Positions 28,441 through 38,910 of a stretch of 64,000 bases of DNA are shown in pieces (the stretch's first letter is position 1; each line of letters starts with the position of its first letter). The notes beneath the pieces are model-generated. The model had not been told where the DNA came from. It saw nothing but the letters and a program-made list of their open reading frames with translations, and made no database searches. The stretch is from Corallium rubrum (Eukaryota; Cnidaria; Anthozoa; Scleralcyonacea; Coralliidae): positions 31,001-95,000 of the forward strand of contig OZ036002.1 of assembly GCA_964035015.1 (NCBI GenBank), given 5' to 3'. The position numbers and the translations under genes were made by a program.

Positions 28441-30242
28441 GGCTCATTTCTCCGGTTGAACGTAATCGTATACGATCGACTGCAGAAACCGCCTAAATTC
28501 CATGTTATTCCTGACGCTTAAATTTTATTTACGAATAATTCCTGTTATGCTGCCACACTAATTCCACTATGTTCTTTCGCGAAAAATGATCATTCAAAGT
28601 AACTGAGCAACCAGCGGCACATGAGCCACTCGACTTCGCCACGTTTCTATAGAAATTCAATAGGACGAGAGTTCCTTTATCAAACTACTAATCTTTTTCT
28701 AAATGACTTGGTAATTTCTTAACTAGAGTGGCTTCTTCGACTTGTTTTGTCACATAGGTCATTATGCCTGTGAGCCGTGGCATACGCAACTTCTTTTAAA
28801 TGGCTACTACTGTAATTAATCGCTTGCTCATCGCATAAAACTTTAACTTCAAATGCTTACAAAAAAATTATTGTAATCCCGTTCGACAATATAATATGCA
28901 TATAAACTAACCACATATTCTTCTTTAGCATATTTTAAAACATTAATGGTCAATCCATCAGAGAAAATGGATTTTTATGAATTAAATCTGTTGCGTTTGC
29001 GTCCAATTTGTTCTCAGACTGTCTGAATTTACGTTAATAATTCTCCGTACATTTTTCGTTGCAGAGAAACGGCATATTTTACCCACGACTGCGCAAAGTG
29101 ATCTCACATACATTTAACACATATATTGATCGCTAACAACAAACGATAAACTTTAAAGGTTAATTACATGACGTCACCATGACGTCCTAATGTTAACTGT
29201 CACTACGCGGAAATCAGGTTCAAAATTATTGTCGGTTTAAAAGCTGCGCACGCCCTCTGTATTTCCATGATGAGTTTATAATTCTGACACAAAACCTACA
29301 CGTAAAATTAAAATCTGTCGATAACTTTATTGCAGACCTATCATGAAGGATAATGTATACCCTGCACTTGCGCAAATCATTAAAATATTTGACCATTCAT
29401 GCTGATATAAAGAGAAAAGTCGGGAAGAAATTGTGTTAAGTTAATGCCCAAAAGAACAGAACAAATTGTTTGTAGCAAGGGGGAAAAAATTCTTTCACCA
29501 GTTGCATTCATTAAAAACTTGTCAATAGAATAATTACCCAAGGCTTTGAATTCATCTCAAGTTACAACTGGCACCCGTGTTATAAAAGAGCTCATATGTC
29601 AAGGAACATAAATAAACAATGAATCGAGGAGTTCAGCTCGATTTCAACAAAAATAATCGATACCCAAACCTTTCTCCTTATACTTTTATCATTACAAATA
29701 GTTGACAAATAGTTGACAACACATATATACTTCTAAGATATCATTGCACTTTGCTGTGTACGAGACCGCTAAAATTAAGCTCAGCTTACCACACTTTACC
29801 ACAAACTTCGCATAATATTCAGTGCAATTTCAACTGAAATATTCGTTACACAAAGATGTTTTTAAACTTTAGCTCTATTTAAGCATTAAGTGGACATAAT
29901 TGTTGCATTTGATCACACTTTACCATATACTTACACTAAAATTTAGTACACTTTACCACACTTTACCACAATCTGCATATATAAAAGAATCATAATCTAA
30001 TTTATTAACATAAGCATGGTAAAGTGTGGTAAAGTGTGGTAAAGTGTGGCAAAATACAGAATTGATATGGTAAACTGAATTGATATAAAACGATGTAGCT
30101 AAGAAATTACTATAAACAGTTCATTTCACTCGAAATAATTCTATAACACTATTTATTTGTCCAATATAGCGAATGCTAAGCAGCAAGGCGCCATGTTGCG
30201 ATAGACCCCCTGGGAGATTTGTTCAAAAAACAAGACATGTCG
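28441..30242. repeat. Second short satellite unit (1,802 bp), same junction
   Basis: The junction TCAGAC-T-GTCTGA near 29014-29026 is identical to that of the unit at 24589. Together with its 2,050-bp left neighbour it forms a 3,852-bp dimer that repeats the 22539-26390 dimer, which points to duplication of one deletion event rather than two events. Confidence 0.95.
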
Positions 30243-31111
30243 GGCTCATTTCTCCGGTTGAACGTAATCGTATACGATCGACTGCAGAAACCGCCTAAAT
30301 TCCATGTTATTCCTGACGCTTAAATTTTATTTACGAATAATTCCTGTTATGCTGCCACACTAATTCCACTATGTTCTTTCGCGAAAAATGATCATTCAAA
30401 GTAACTGAGCAACCAGCGGCACATGAGCCACTCGACTTCGCCACGTTTCTATAGAAATTCAATAGGACGAGAGTTCCTTTATCAAACTACTAATCTTTTT
30501 CTAAATGACTTGGTAATTTCTTAACTAGAGTGGCTTCTTCGACTTGTTTTGTCACATAGGTCATTATGCCTGTGAGCCGTGGCATACGCAACTTCTTTTA
30601 AATGGCTACTACTGTAATTAATCGCTTGCTCATCGCATAAAACTTTAACTTCAAATGCTTACAAAAAAATTATTGTAATCCCGTTCGACAATATAATATG
30701 CATATAAACTAACCACATATTCTTCTTTAGCATATTTTAAAACATTAATGGTCAATCCATCAGAGAAAATGGATTTTTATGAATTAAATCTGTTGCGTTT
30801 GCGTCCAATTTGTTCTCAGACAATCATTGACATAATTCTTGAAACAAAGCTAACATGAAATGGTTTCATGTTCCCCCTCCCCCCCACTTCAATGTTGTGG
30901 ACCTCAAAACGTTTGCAATTTGCACTCAGTCACCTGCCATTACATTTAAATGTTCAGAGTATCAACATTGAAAAGGGGGGACGGGGGGATAGCAATTCAT
31001 GCAAAAAAGAGGCCTAGCAATTAACATGGCATGATTCACTCAAGTCGTTTCAACTAATTTTGTCAATGATTGTACATATATACATACACACCATTATGAG
31101 CATGTATCTAC

Positions 31112-31234
31112 CTTTTTGTAAGCACCTGTCGCTCCACATGTTATGCGTCCACTCCACTTGAAATATTTTCTGTCCATTTTTACAACATCAATGACTTTTG
31201 TTGTCGCTGCACCTCTTCGAGATTTTTTACGCCC
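31112..31234 (-). CDS. Candidate internal exon of an unknown minus-strand gene
   Basis: On the minus strand a 123-nt open stretch is bordered by an acceptor (TTTTCTTGTCAG) and a donor (AAAAAG then GTAGAT), and is a whole number of codons. The predicted 41 residues are basic (GRKKSRRGAATTK) followed by a tryptophan- and cysteine-containing segment (YFKWSGRITCG). It lies only 39 bases from the satellite edge. The phase fits the 31814-31982 exon only in that exon's less protein-like frame. I do not recognise the family. This is a splice-signal-based guess. Confidence 0.3.
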
Positions 31235-31813
31235 CTGACAAGAAAATCATGCATCAGCACATTAATGGCTATGCAGTTAAAAACAAATAAACAGCAAAGA
31301 AAACAAACTCTAGAGATCAGTGTCGGATCTAGAATCAGTTTAAAAGGTGGGGTTTATAACACAATTGTATTCTCTGCTTGGTGCTATTCTGGCCTATTTA
31401 ACGCAAATTTGACGTCATTTTGATGCGTGAAACAGTCGATAGTCCTTTACAATAACAGGATTAGGTAACCGGCGTGGTCATTAGATGTTAAGGTGTTGCC
31501 CGGGAATCTAGCTACCCTATATACCCCCTAGTGCAGAGTAAGAAACAACGTACATGCAGTAAAAAATGTACGAGTAACTGATTTATACAAAAACAAAAAG
31601 AATAGCCCTATTCAACTAACAATGTTTTGCGTGCTTCCACCCGTCTCCTCGCCGTGCTGATTTCGCTTGTTTACAACATCGCGTTTGACGTCACCCCATC
31701 CATACCCTATAAATAAAATTATTAGATTATATATTTAAATCTGGGTCACTGCATAATGGTGAAGACGTAACTTATAGAAACTAAATCATACTTATTTCGC
31801 GATATGCTTATAC

Positions 31814-31982
31814 CTGCAACACACACATCCATGGTCGTTTCTCTAGAGTCAACTTCTGACGATGTTGGTGGTAACCTATGTCTGTCCTTACTATGCCCGC
31901 AGTGGAAGCATTCTGCAAGTTCGGACACCATACTATACCCAATACACTGACATCCACTGGAACTACAGTTCGGTAACAGTGC
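31814..31982 (-). CDS. Candidate Cys-rich exon of an unknown minus-strand gene
   Basis: The 169-nt minus-strand segment has an AATTATAG acceptor and a GTTGCAG/GTATAAG donor. One frame is open across it and reads like a zinc-binding module: C-x5-C-x-C-x-GY, then ECFHCGHSKDRH, about 56 residues in all. A second frame is also open and is the one compatible in phase with the downstream candidate exon at 31112-31234, so either a further exon lies between them or one call is wrong. I cannot name the protein. Confidence 0.3.
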
Positions 31983-32198
31983 CTATAATTATATTGCAAA
32001 CATTATACAATAAATACATCATAGTATAATATTAATACATATGTAACAGGCATTCGTGGATGTTCGTAAAACGTAACCCTTAATTCAGACCAGGCTTTTT
32101 CCTTCTTCTGGGACCAGGGGGAGGCTTTTGAGGCCCCCCTTTAAATCGAAAACTATTTAACCGATGGCCACTGAAGTTTCACATGAGTTTCACATTGA

Positions 32199-32212
32199 GT
32201 TTCCATGGTAAC
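32199..32212. promoter_or_regulatory. RFX X-box-like palindrome
   Basis: GTTTCCATGGTAAC is close to the palindromic X-box GTNRCC-N(0-3)-RGYAAC recognised by RFX factors. It stands in a non-coding stretch (31983-32566) that otherwise holds only scattered ATGACATCAT/TGACGTCAT-like motifs. A chance match is possible. Confidence 0.25.
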
Positions 32213-32566
32213 GTACTATGACATCAAAATGATGTCATTTAATTGATTTTAGTGAGGCAAATTCTGTAGGCTCCATGTGTTGAAGTATTATCTCAAGTTG
32301 TAAGAGAAGTTTACTATTTAGTAAGACATTAGCAACAGCGATGACATCATTATGACGTCATGGATCTGCCATCTCGGATCCACCATTCTTGTTTTCGTCG
32401 TATATGAAGAGAAAATAGTCTTAGGCGAGTTATCATCATTAAAAATATCATAAATGGTCAATAATTGTAACCACATGAGTAAAATCCTGCAAAAATCGTT
32501 CAAAACAGTGAATTTTACAGAGTACTCAGAATTTCGTAAAATCTATCAAAATATCTCAACCTAGAG

Positions 32567-32830
32567 GACAAATGGCCCTGGTGGAGGCTAGCTCAAAATG
32601 CGCGCAGTATATTGCGCATTTTGTTAACTAGAACTCAGTTCTTTACACAGTAATTATACCGAATTACACCAAATTATTGCATGGTTTAAAATATAATTTC
32701 CCAGGAACAACCGACAAGGTCAAAATACAATTTTTTCAAAAAAGATACAAAATCAAACCGTTTGATTTACGCCATAAGCTCTTGACCAATCAGAGGCTGA
32801 GATAGCCTAGCCTCCACCAGCCATTTGTTC
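32567..32830. mobile_element. MITE, ~264 bp, with ~23-bp terminal inverted repeats
   Basis: The left end ACAAATGGCCCTGGTGGAGG and the right end CCTCCACCAGCCATTTGT are inverted copies with a 2-bp indel. Inside, CAAAATGCGC and GCGCATTTTG form a perfect inner hairpin (about 32594-32623). No coding capacity is seen. I could not settle a target duplication, so the superfamily is open. Confidence 0.7.
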
Positions 32831-33440
32831 CCGCCATCTTGGCCCAGTTCCCTACAAATGGCCCTGGGTACGAGGTTGGGTTACCACTTACAATGGCAAC
32901 ATCACACTGTCTCAACGCAAGTCGATGTAACGAAAATGTTCCCAGATAAATTTAGTTGGGAAAAGTCACCAAATATAGTGTTGATTGCTTTATTGGTTCT
33001 AAAGTTATTACCCGTACGAAAACGAAAGATCTTACAAGATCTTTAAATAGACTATGATAGATCTTGGAGACCTTTGCTAGACCTTTTCTTGACAATTATA
33101 AGATTTCAATAGTCTGTCAAATGTCTTGCAAGACCTTTGTGCCGCGATTGTCCAGAAAGGTCTTGAGAAAAAGTCTTGAAAAGTCTTAAGTAGATCTACT
33201 AAATAGATTCGGCAAAGTATTTTGCCTTAAAGGTCTAGTCATATGCCGCAAGGTCTAGCTTGTCACAAATTTGCCTGTCTAAGGTTCGCTGCAAAATTTA
33301 TGGAAGATTCTTATTTTACACACTGCGTCAATACTATAGCTTTCGCTATGGGCTCGGGCTAGATTCAAAAACTCAAAACGTGACCGTAATATTTGTCGTA
33401 GGTTAAAGTAAAGAATGAGACGTTTAGTCCAAATATAATA
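32831..33440. other. Non-coding stretch with degenerate AAGATCTT / AAGGTCTTG repeats
   Basis: From about 33020 to 33270 the words AAGATCTT, AAGGTCTTG, GTCTTGCAAGAC and AGATCT recur irregularly on both strands. I see no regular period and no gene. The open frame at 32825-33046 has no protein-like features. Confidence 0.5.
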
Positions 33441-33569
33441 TATCATTTATAGACCTAGCTTTCGCTCGGGGAATTTGATGAAATATTACCCCTCGGGATG
33501 ATATATCCCTCGGGCGAACCTGCGGCAATATTTCATCGAATTCCCGTCGTTCCAGGTCTATAAATGATA
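33441..33569. repeat. Long-hairpin element 1
   Basis: The arms TATCATTTATAGACCT (33441-33456) and AGGTCTATAAATGATA (33554-33569) pair perfectly, and the inner parts (GAATTTGATGAAATATT with AATATTTCATCGAATTC) continue the stem. Near the loop are CTTTCGCTCGGG and CCCTCGGG words shared in style with the other hairpin elements of the window. It directly abuts the TIR element that starts at 33570. Confidence 0.85.
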
Positions 33570-35035
33570 ATAGAGAGCTTAAGCAAGCGGCGTTTTGACA
33601 ACACGGACGTCAGATGTCCGCGCGTAGACTGGATCTGAAGCGGCGTTCGTGGTGTCGCGTGTTTACGTTAAGCAACTCGCGTTCTTGATGGCAAGAACGT
33701 CTATACTCTATAGATGTTTTTACTTTTTAAACAAACCAATAATCATCTGTGCAAACAAGAATGTAAGCAAACTCTTTCCACCCAGCTAATGAAGAGGTAT
33801 ATGAAACAGTTTCAGAAGTGGAATATAGGGGATCATTGGCATAATTAGAAAACCAAAAAAGTACAACAATGTCAAAAATAGTTTATTTCATGAATGCCTT
33901 CTATGGTATAATCCTGCAAACTAGATTTTTATGTTACAATAAATGTACAAAATTACTCCATCCTGATTAATTATATTAATTATACAGACTATATGACAGT
34001 TTAAAGAGTACAGAAAATAAAATCACTTGTAGTGCCATAATATTGAATTGCATAACATAGTACATAAGTCCTTGGGCTTGACTTGATAGTTGTCTCAATT
34101 GTTTACCCACGCATTCCAGCCTTTATTGCTTACTCTAGCTGTTTCCTTCCACTTCTTTCAGATTTTCCTTTGTAGTATTAGCTGTTATGATAAATATACA
34201 AAAAATAAATTACAAGCTACATTATGGAACACCATCAGAAAATGTAATTTCGAATGTGCATGAACTTAGGATATCAAGTAAAACAAAGTGTAAATGAAGT
34301 TAAAATTCAGAAACTATTGAGAGCTCGAGGCAGTTTTTAATGAATCAGGATAAACTATAACTAATTGATATTTCCTTATGAAATGCTCGAGGCCAGACAA
34401 GCATTTGGATGTTTGAATGTAAAAAATAGAATATCACACGGACTGCATTTCGATTAGACAATTGTGAAATGCATTTGTTATTGGACACCTTAAAATCAGA
34501 GATTCTTACAAGAGAATTTAACCTGTGATTTGCTAAAACCCCAAAATTTCCGCCAGCTTCTGCATGAGCTTATGCAACGAGATAACTTTGAAAACTTATA
34601 TAGCTATCGTTTTGCTTTGCTCAACTATAAAAGGACTCGACGCTTCCAAGCAAACAAAACTGCCCAGAAAAATAGCTTTTAATATCAATTATTATGTGGC
34701 ACAAGTTACTTCCGTTGAAATCGTGTGTTCTCATTGGCCGAGACGTAATCGACCGGTCGATTACGGATATTGTCAGCCATGTTGTTTGCAACTAAACAAC
34801 GAAAGAAAACCGCAAGAATTTTGTGAATTCAACAACCTGAGGACTAAATTATGTATGATTGGGACGAGAGCAATCTGGAAGCGAGTTTAGGAGTCCGAAA
34901 GCGATGACAACAAAAGCAACAACATTGAAAACGAGGAGTTTATGTCACACGCTCGAGGTCACACTAAACTGACTAAAGTACGTATCATGACAAGGTATAA
35001 ATGTAAGGTTTGTTGTTTCAAAATGCCATATAATA

Positions 35036-35160
35036 AACTTTTTATTAACCTCGCTTGCTCGGTCTTTATAGAGAAATATCAGACCTCGGTCTTTGTGTAC
35101 CAAAAAGACCTCGGTCCGATATTTCTCTGTAAAGACCTCGCGTTCGGTTAATAAGAAGTT
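35036..35160. repeat. Long-hairpin element 2, nested in the 33570-36146 element
   Basis: A 125-bp near-perfect palindrome. The arms start AACTTTTTATTAACC and end GGTTAATAAGAAGTT; the inner stem GGTCTTTATAGAGAAATATC pairs with GATATTTCTCTGTAAAGACC, and GACCTCGGTCTTT repeats near the loop. It has no coding potential. Confidence 0.9.
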
Positions 35161-35483
35161 AGTAACACTCTTCTAGATTATTTCTACGGGTAAAATGCTT
35201 CAAAATGTTTGATAAACTATAAACTTTAGAAAACACAACTGCCTTTGACTTATCAAAGTGATATCTCAAACAAAATGCATGATCTTGTGAACACAATTTA
35301 ATTTCAAAATGTCTGGCTAACAAGTGTTACACAAGCAGTAAAGACAGCTAAACGAGTAAAACGTCCAACCACACCAGCTTTTAAATGAAATATATCTATG
35401 AAAATGCTTTTGGAGGAACTAGAAACAGAAGACATCTACTGTAGAACATCGGTTTTAACCGAAGCTATATCTGCCGTAAAAAT

Positions 35484-35872
35484 CAGGGATGGCAAATCTT
35501 CTTTAAACATTTTTTCTTTAATCTTTTTTAATGATTAAAGAAGATTTTAATTGAAGCTAAAAATCGTCTTTAATCTTCTTTATTTATGTTCTTTCTTCTT
35601 TTAATATTTAACCAAAATTACATTAAAATAAAAATTAAAAAGTATCTTAATACTGCTTCATTCACCCGTGCATTCACTAAATGATGATTGATGACACTCA
35701 TGAGAGAGCCTGGTGACTAGTTAAATTACCGTATTAATTAAGTTATAAAAAATTGTTGAAATTTTAAAGGTTTTCTCAAGAATCGTCTTTAATTGTCTTT
35801 AATTGTCTTTAATTGAATTAAAGAATAAAGAAGATTTTTTTTTCTGGGAAAACCTTCTTTAATCCATCCTTG
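35484..35872. mobile_element. hAT-type MITE (389 bp) built of TCTTTAAT words
   Basis: The ends CAGGGATGG and CCATCCTTG are imperfect inverted repeats. The flanks GTAAAAAT (35476-35483) and GTAAAAGT (35873-35880) match at 7 of 8 positions, as expected for an aged 8-bp hAT target duplication. The interior is AT-rich and is mostly TCTTTAAT/ATTAAAGA repeats on both strands, with three tandem TCTTTAATTG copies near 35790-35815. Confidence 0.8.
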
Positions 35873-36148
35873 GTAAAAGTAGTTGACATGAATTTTAAAG
35901 ATTAGGTAAAATATGCATTTGAGAACACTATCTATAAACGTTTTACTGCCAAAGATGTAAAATTTGGTCCAGAAATTACACTTACCTTGAGGCGTTCTTG
36001 ATCATCAACACGTACCGCAAAACTTGAGGTTTGGTCGGTGACTTGACTTCAGGGACGTGATGTCCTCAAACCCCGCGAAAACAACGACAGTTTACTTCCG
36101 GTTGACGTCCGTGTTGTCAAAAACGCCGCTTGCTTAAGCTCTCTATTA

Positions 36149-36945
36149 ATAGTAACACCAGTCGCAGAGATAGAACGATTTTAACGCGAAAGTCGTCAAC
36201 AACCAAGTAACTTAATGTCCCTTTTACCGACGAAGAATGCAAATATTATAGCCATGTACGAATTTATCGCGTAGATACAGTTCTAGGAATTCTACTATAA
36301 AAATAGTATCACGCGGTTTCTCCCGCAACATAACAATGTTGTTTGACAAGCAGAATCTCGATCGCCTGATTTATAAAGCGTGATAACAGCACACCGAACT
36401 AATTCTTATTACAATTGCTTCAGTCACAACACGCTGCATAAATCTGTTTGGTTCGCTCTTTGAATTGATAGGTACGCTCTTAACCGTGCGGCTTGCATAT
36501 TAAAAGCTCGCTCGCTGGAAATCAACCGAAATCTTATGGAAATTAACCAAATAATTTTCACTGACTAGCTAGACGTATCAACATTGATGTTTCGGAAGAA
36601 TAATGCAGTCGCACGCTAGACAACATTTGATATCTGACTGTAAAGGCATGTATATAGCTTTACATCAATCGCACACCCTATTTAAAAATACGGATATCTC
36701 ACACATACAGATTACAGATATTTCGCGGCACAGTAACCGACCACAACTTACGTGCTCGAACGCCGGACACCCACAGACACAGGTGTGAGACGATGGATTG
36801 CTCATCCGATAACCAAGACATTTCTTTCCGTGACGACGGCAAACTCCTCTAAAATTCCCAGCAAGATCCATGATCGCCTTTCAAGGGAACCGCGTGCAGT
36901 GTCATGCGCTGCAGGGGGTCTTCTGGAACTTTTGCGTGCATTTTC
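36149..36945. other. Stretch without recognised features
   Basis: I see only short open frames here without protein-like character. The sequence becomes the 15-bp minisatellite at its right edge, through one malformed unit near 36927-36945. Confidence 0.5.
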
Positions 36946-37770
36946 AACTTTTACATTTTCAACTTTTACATTTTCAACTTTTACATTTTCAACTTTTACA
37001 TTTTCAACTTTTACATTTTCAACTTTTACATTTTCAACTTTTACATTTTCAACTTTTACATTTTCAACTTTTACATTTTCAACTTTTACATTTTCAACTT
37101 TTACATTTTCAACTTTTACATTTTCAACTTTTACATTTTCAACTTTTACATTTTCAACTTTTACATTTTCAACTTTTACATTTTCAACTTTTACATTTTC
37201 AACTTTTACATTTTCAACTTTTACATTTTCAACTTTTACATTTTCAACTTTTACATTTTCAACTTTTACATTTTCAACTTTTACATTTTCAACTTTTACA
37301 TTTTCAACTTTTACATTTTCAACTTTTACATTTTCAACTTTTACATTTTCAACTTTTACATTTTCAACTTTTACATTTTCAACTTTTACATTTTCAACTT
37401 TTACATTTTCAACTTTTACATTTTCAACTTTTACATTTTCAACTTTTACATTTTCAACTTTTACATTTTCAACTTTTACATTTTCAACTTTTACATTTTC
37501 AAATTTTACATTTTCAACTTTTACATTTTCAACTTTTACATTTTCAACTTTTACATTTTCAACTTTTACATTTTCAAATTTTACATTTTCAACTTTTACA
37601 TTTTCAACTTTTACATTTTCAACTTTTACATTTTCAACTTTTACATTTTCAACTTTTGCATTTTCAACTTTTGCATTTTCAACTTTTACATTTTCAACTT
37701 TTATATTTTCAAATTTTACATTTTCAACTTTTACATTTTCAACTTTTACATTTTCAACTTTTACATCTTC
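36946..37770. repeat. 15-bp minisatellite A, (AACTTTTACATTTTC)x55
   Basis: There are 55 units of exactly 15 bases. The first 37 are perfect; substitutions (AAATTTTAC, TTTGCATTTTC, TTATATTTTC) appear only in the last third. Because the period is divisible by three and the unit has no stop in any plus frame, all three plus frames stay open and give spurious pentapeptide-repeat proteins (FSTFT, FQLLH, FNFYI). The reverse complement GAAAATGTAAAAGTT is related to minisatellite B at 38911. Confidence 0.97.
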
Positions 37771-37785
37771 CTCCCACCAGTGACA

Positions 37786-37788
<3 letters not shown>

Positions 37789-37854
<66 letters not shown>
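37789..37854. repeat. (AT)33 microsatellite
   Basis: Sixty-six uninterrupted bases of alternating AT, 18 bases after the minisatellite. Confidence 0.97.
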
Positions 37855-37858
<4 letters not shown>

Positions 37859-37873
37859 TATTTTATAACAGGA

Positions 37874-37933
37874 GTGTTTTATCAGATATAAAGACACGAG
37901 GCGAAGCCGAGTATTTTTATATCTGATAAACAC
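37874..37933. repeat. Short hairpin element 3
   Basis: The arms GTGTTTTATCAGATATAAA and TTTATATCTGATAAACAC pair with one bulge around a GAGGCGAAGCCGAG loop region. A related sequence (TTTATCACATATAAAGACAC) lies about 140 bases downstream near 38070, so these may be the two ends of one larger element. Confidence 0.75.
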
Positions 37934-38228
37934 GAACTGCGAGTTTATTGAACGGCTTCAAAAACGAACCACTTGGTATTAAGTTCATTGGCGTAGAAAG
38001 TTTGAAAAATAACCTTGTCTAAGCCGAGAAAATCAAAGCTAAAGTTTATGTAAATCAGGAGGTATCTTTATCACATATAAAGACACTGATAAAACCTTAA
38101 TTTTTTTTTAATTTTCCTCGTGAATTATTAATAAGTTTTTGAAACATGGTTCGCGACCACTGGAAAATGGAAATAAATTCCGGTTGCAACCTTTGTTTTC
38201 GGTTTGAACGACCTTGCGCATTGTTTGG

Positions 38229-38516
38229 ATGATACTAGCCGTCTATAAAGACGTCTTAAACGTCTTGGACTATCGCAAGAGGACTATCGCTGATAAAATT
38301 TTAGCGGCGTCTGTTAAGCGCATCGGTCGCACTTTAGTAACAGACGTCCTGAGACGTTTGGAACGTCTAGTATGAAATATATCAAATTATGATGCATCAA
38401 ATTATGAGTACACATTTGATTGTCCGTGATCAAAACTTTGTGTGTCCTGCATTCGCTTGAACAGCTAGACGTTTAATTTGTGTCTAGACGAGTTAAACGT
38501 CTGTAGTATAAATTGG
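38229..38516. mobile_element. Putative MITE rich in AGACGT words
   Basis: The left end ATACTAGCCGTCTATAAAGA and the right end (reverse complement ATACTACAGACGTTTAACTC) are roughly inverted, and AGACGTTT/AAACGTCT recurs about six times on both strands, including an internal inverted copy ending in ACGTCTAGTAT near 38373. Boundaries are approximate and no target duplication was resolved. Confidence 0.45.
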
Positions 38517-38910
38517 ACCAATTATCAATTATGTTCATTGCCCTATATAATTGTGAAACAAAAGGTATTAAAAGACAAGCAAAAATTGATTCCTGGCTTG
38601 CAATACGGCGATCACGAATCCACAAGTCAAAGCTGAAGTTTTAATTAAGCCGTCGTTCCCAAGTCGGATCATGTTACCGCTTCGGTTACGCTAAAGCCGC
38701 GTAGTTGTCGTTTGTTCGTTGTTTTAATATCTATTATAAACTAGACTGGAATATGTATCGCCACATATCAGTAAAAATAGCATTACTCCCTGGCCTTCGG
38801 CTAAAATCAGAGCTAGCAGCGCGTCCTCATTCAGACGGCCCCGGTCTTTATATATAAAATCACGAAGGTGAAATAATCCACGGCGCGATATCGATATTGA
38901 CAAAAATGTA

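Larger units (their letters stand above)
1..31073. repeat. Macrosatellite array, ~2,049-bp unit, 15 full units plus a partial
   Basis: Head-to-tail units start at 1, 2050, 4099, 6149, 8199, 10248, 12296, 14342, 16391, 18441, 20490, 22539, 24589, 26391, 28441 and 30243. Most are 2,046-2,050 bp; two are 1,802 bp. Differences between units are mainly homopolymer length in a C-tract and a G-tract plus a few point changes, so the array is young or actively homogenised. No unit contains an open frame of 60 codons, and I see no rRNA, tRNA or snRNA signature. Position 1 falls inside the array, so it probably continues upstream. The right edge is sharp at 31073, 831 bases into the last unit. Confidence 0.97.
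33570..36146. mobile_element. 2.58-kb TIR element with TA target duplication, non-autonomous
   Basis: The ends carry ATAGAGAGCTTAAGCAAGCG and continue through GCGTTTT(T)GACAACACGGACGTCA as inverted repeats of about 43 bp with one indel. TA precedes the left end (33568-33569) and follows the right end (36147-36148), the pattern of Tc1/mariner-type insertion. The interior contains no recognisable transposase; the 108-codon frame at 34564-34890 has no family features. It carries nested insertions: the hairpin at 35036 and the hAT-type MITE at 35484. Confidence 0.85.

Noticed and set aside
1-31073. The regular array as a CRISPR or rDNA-like locus
   Set aside because: Units are ~2 kb and identical throughout with no variable spacers, and I find no rRNA, tRNA or snRNA sequence in the unit.
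34564-34890. 108-codon ORF inside the 33570-36146 TIR element
   Set aside because: No transposase motif, low-complexity neighbours and no homology recognised; likely chance.
36752-37926. Three overlapping plus-strand ORFs of 332-343 codons
   Set aside because: They are translations of the same 15-bp minisatellite in three frames; length comes from the stop-free unit, not from coding selection.
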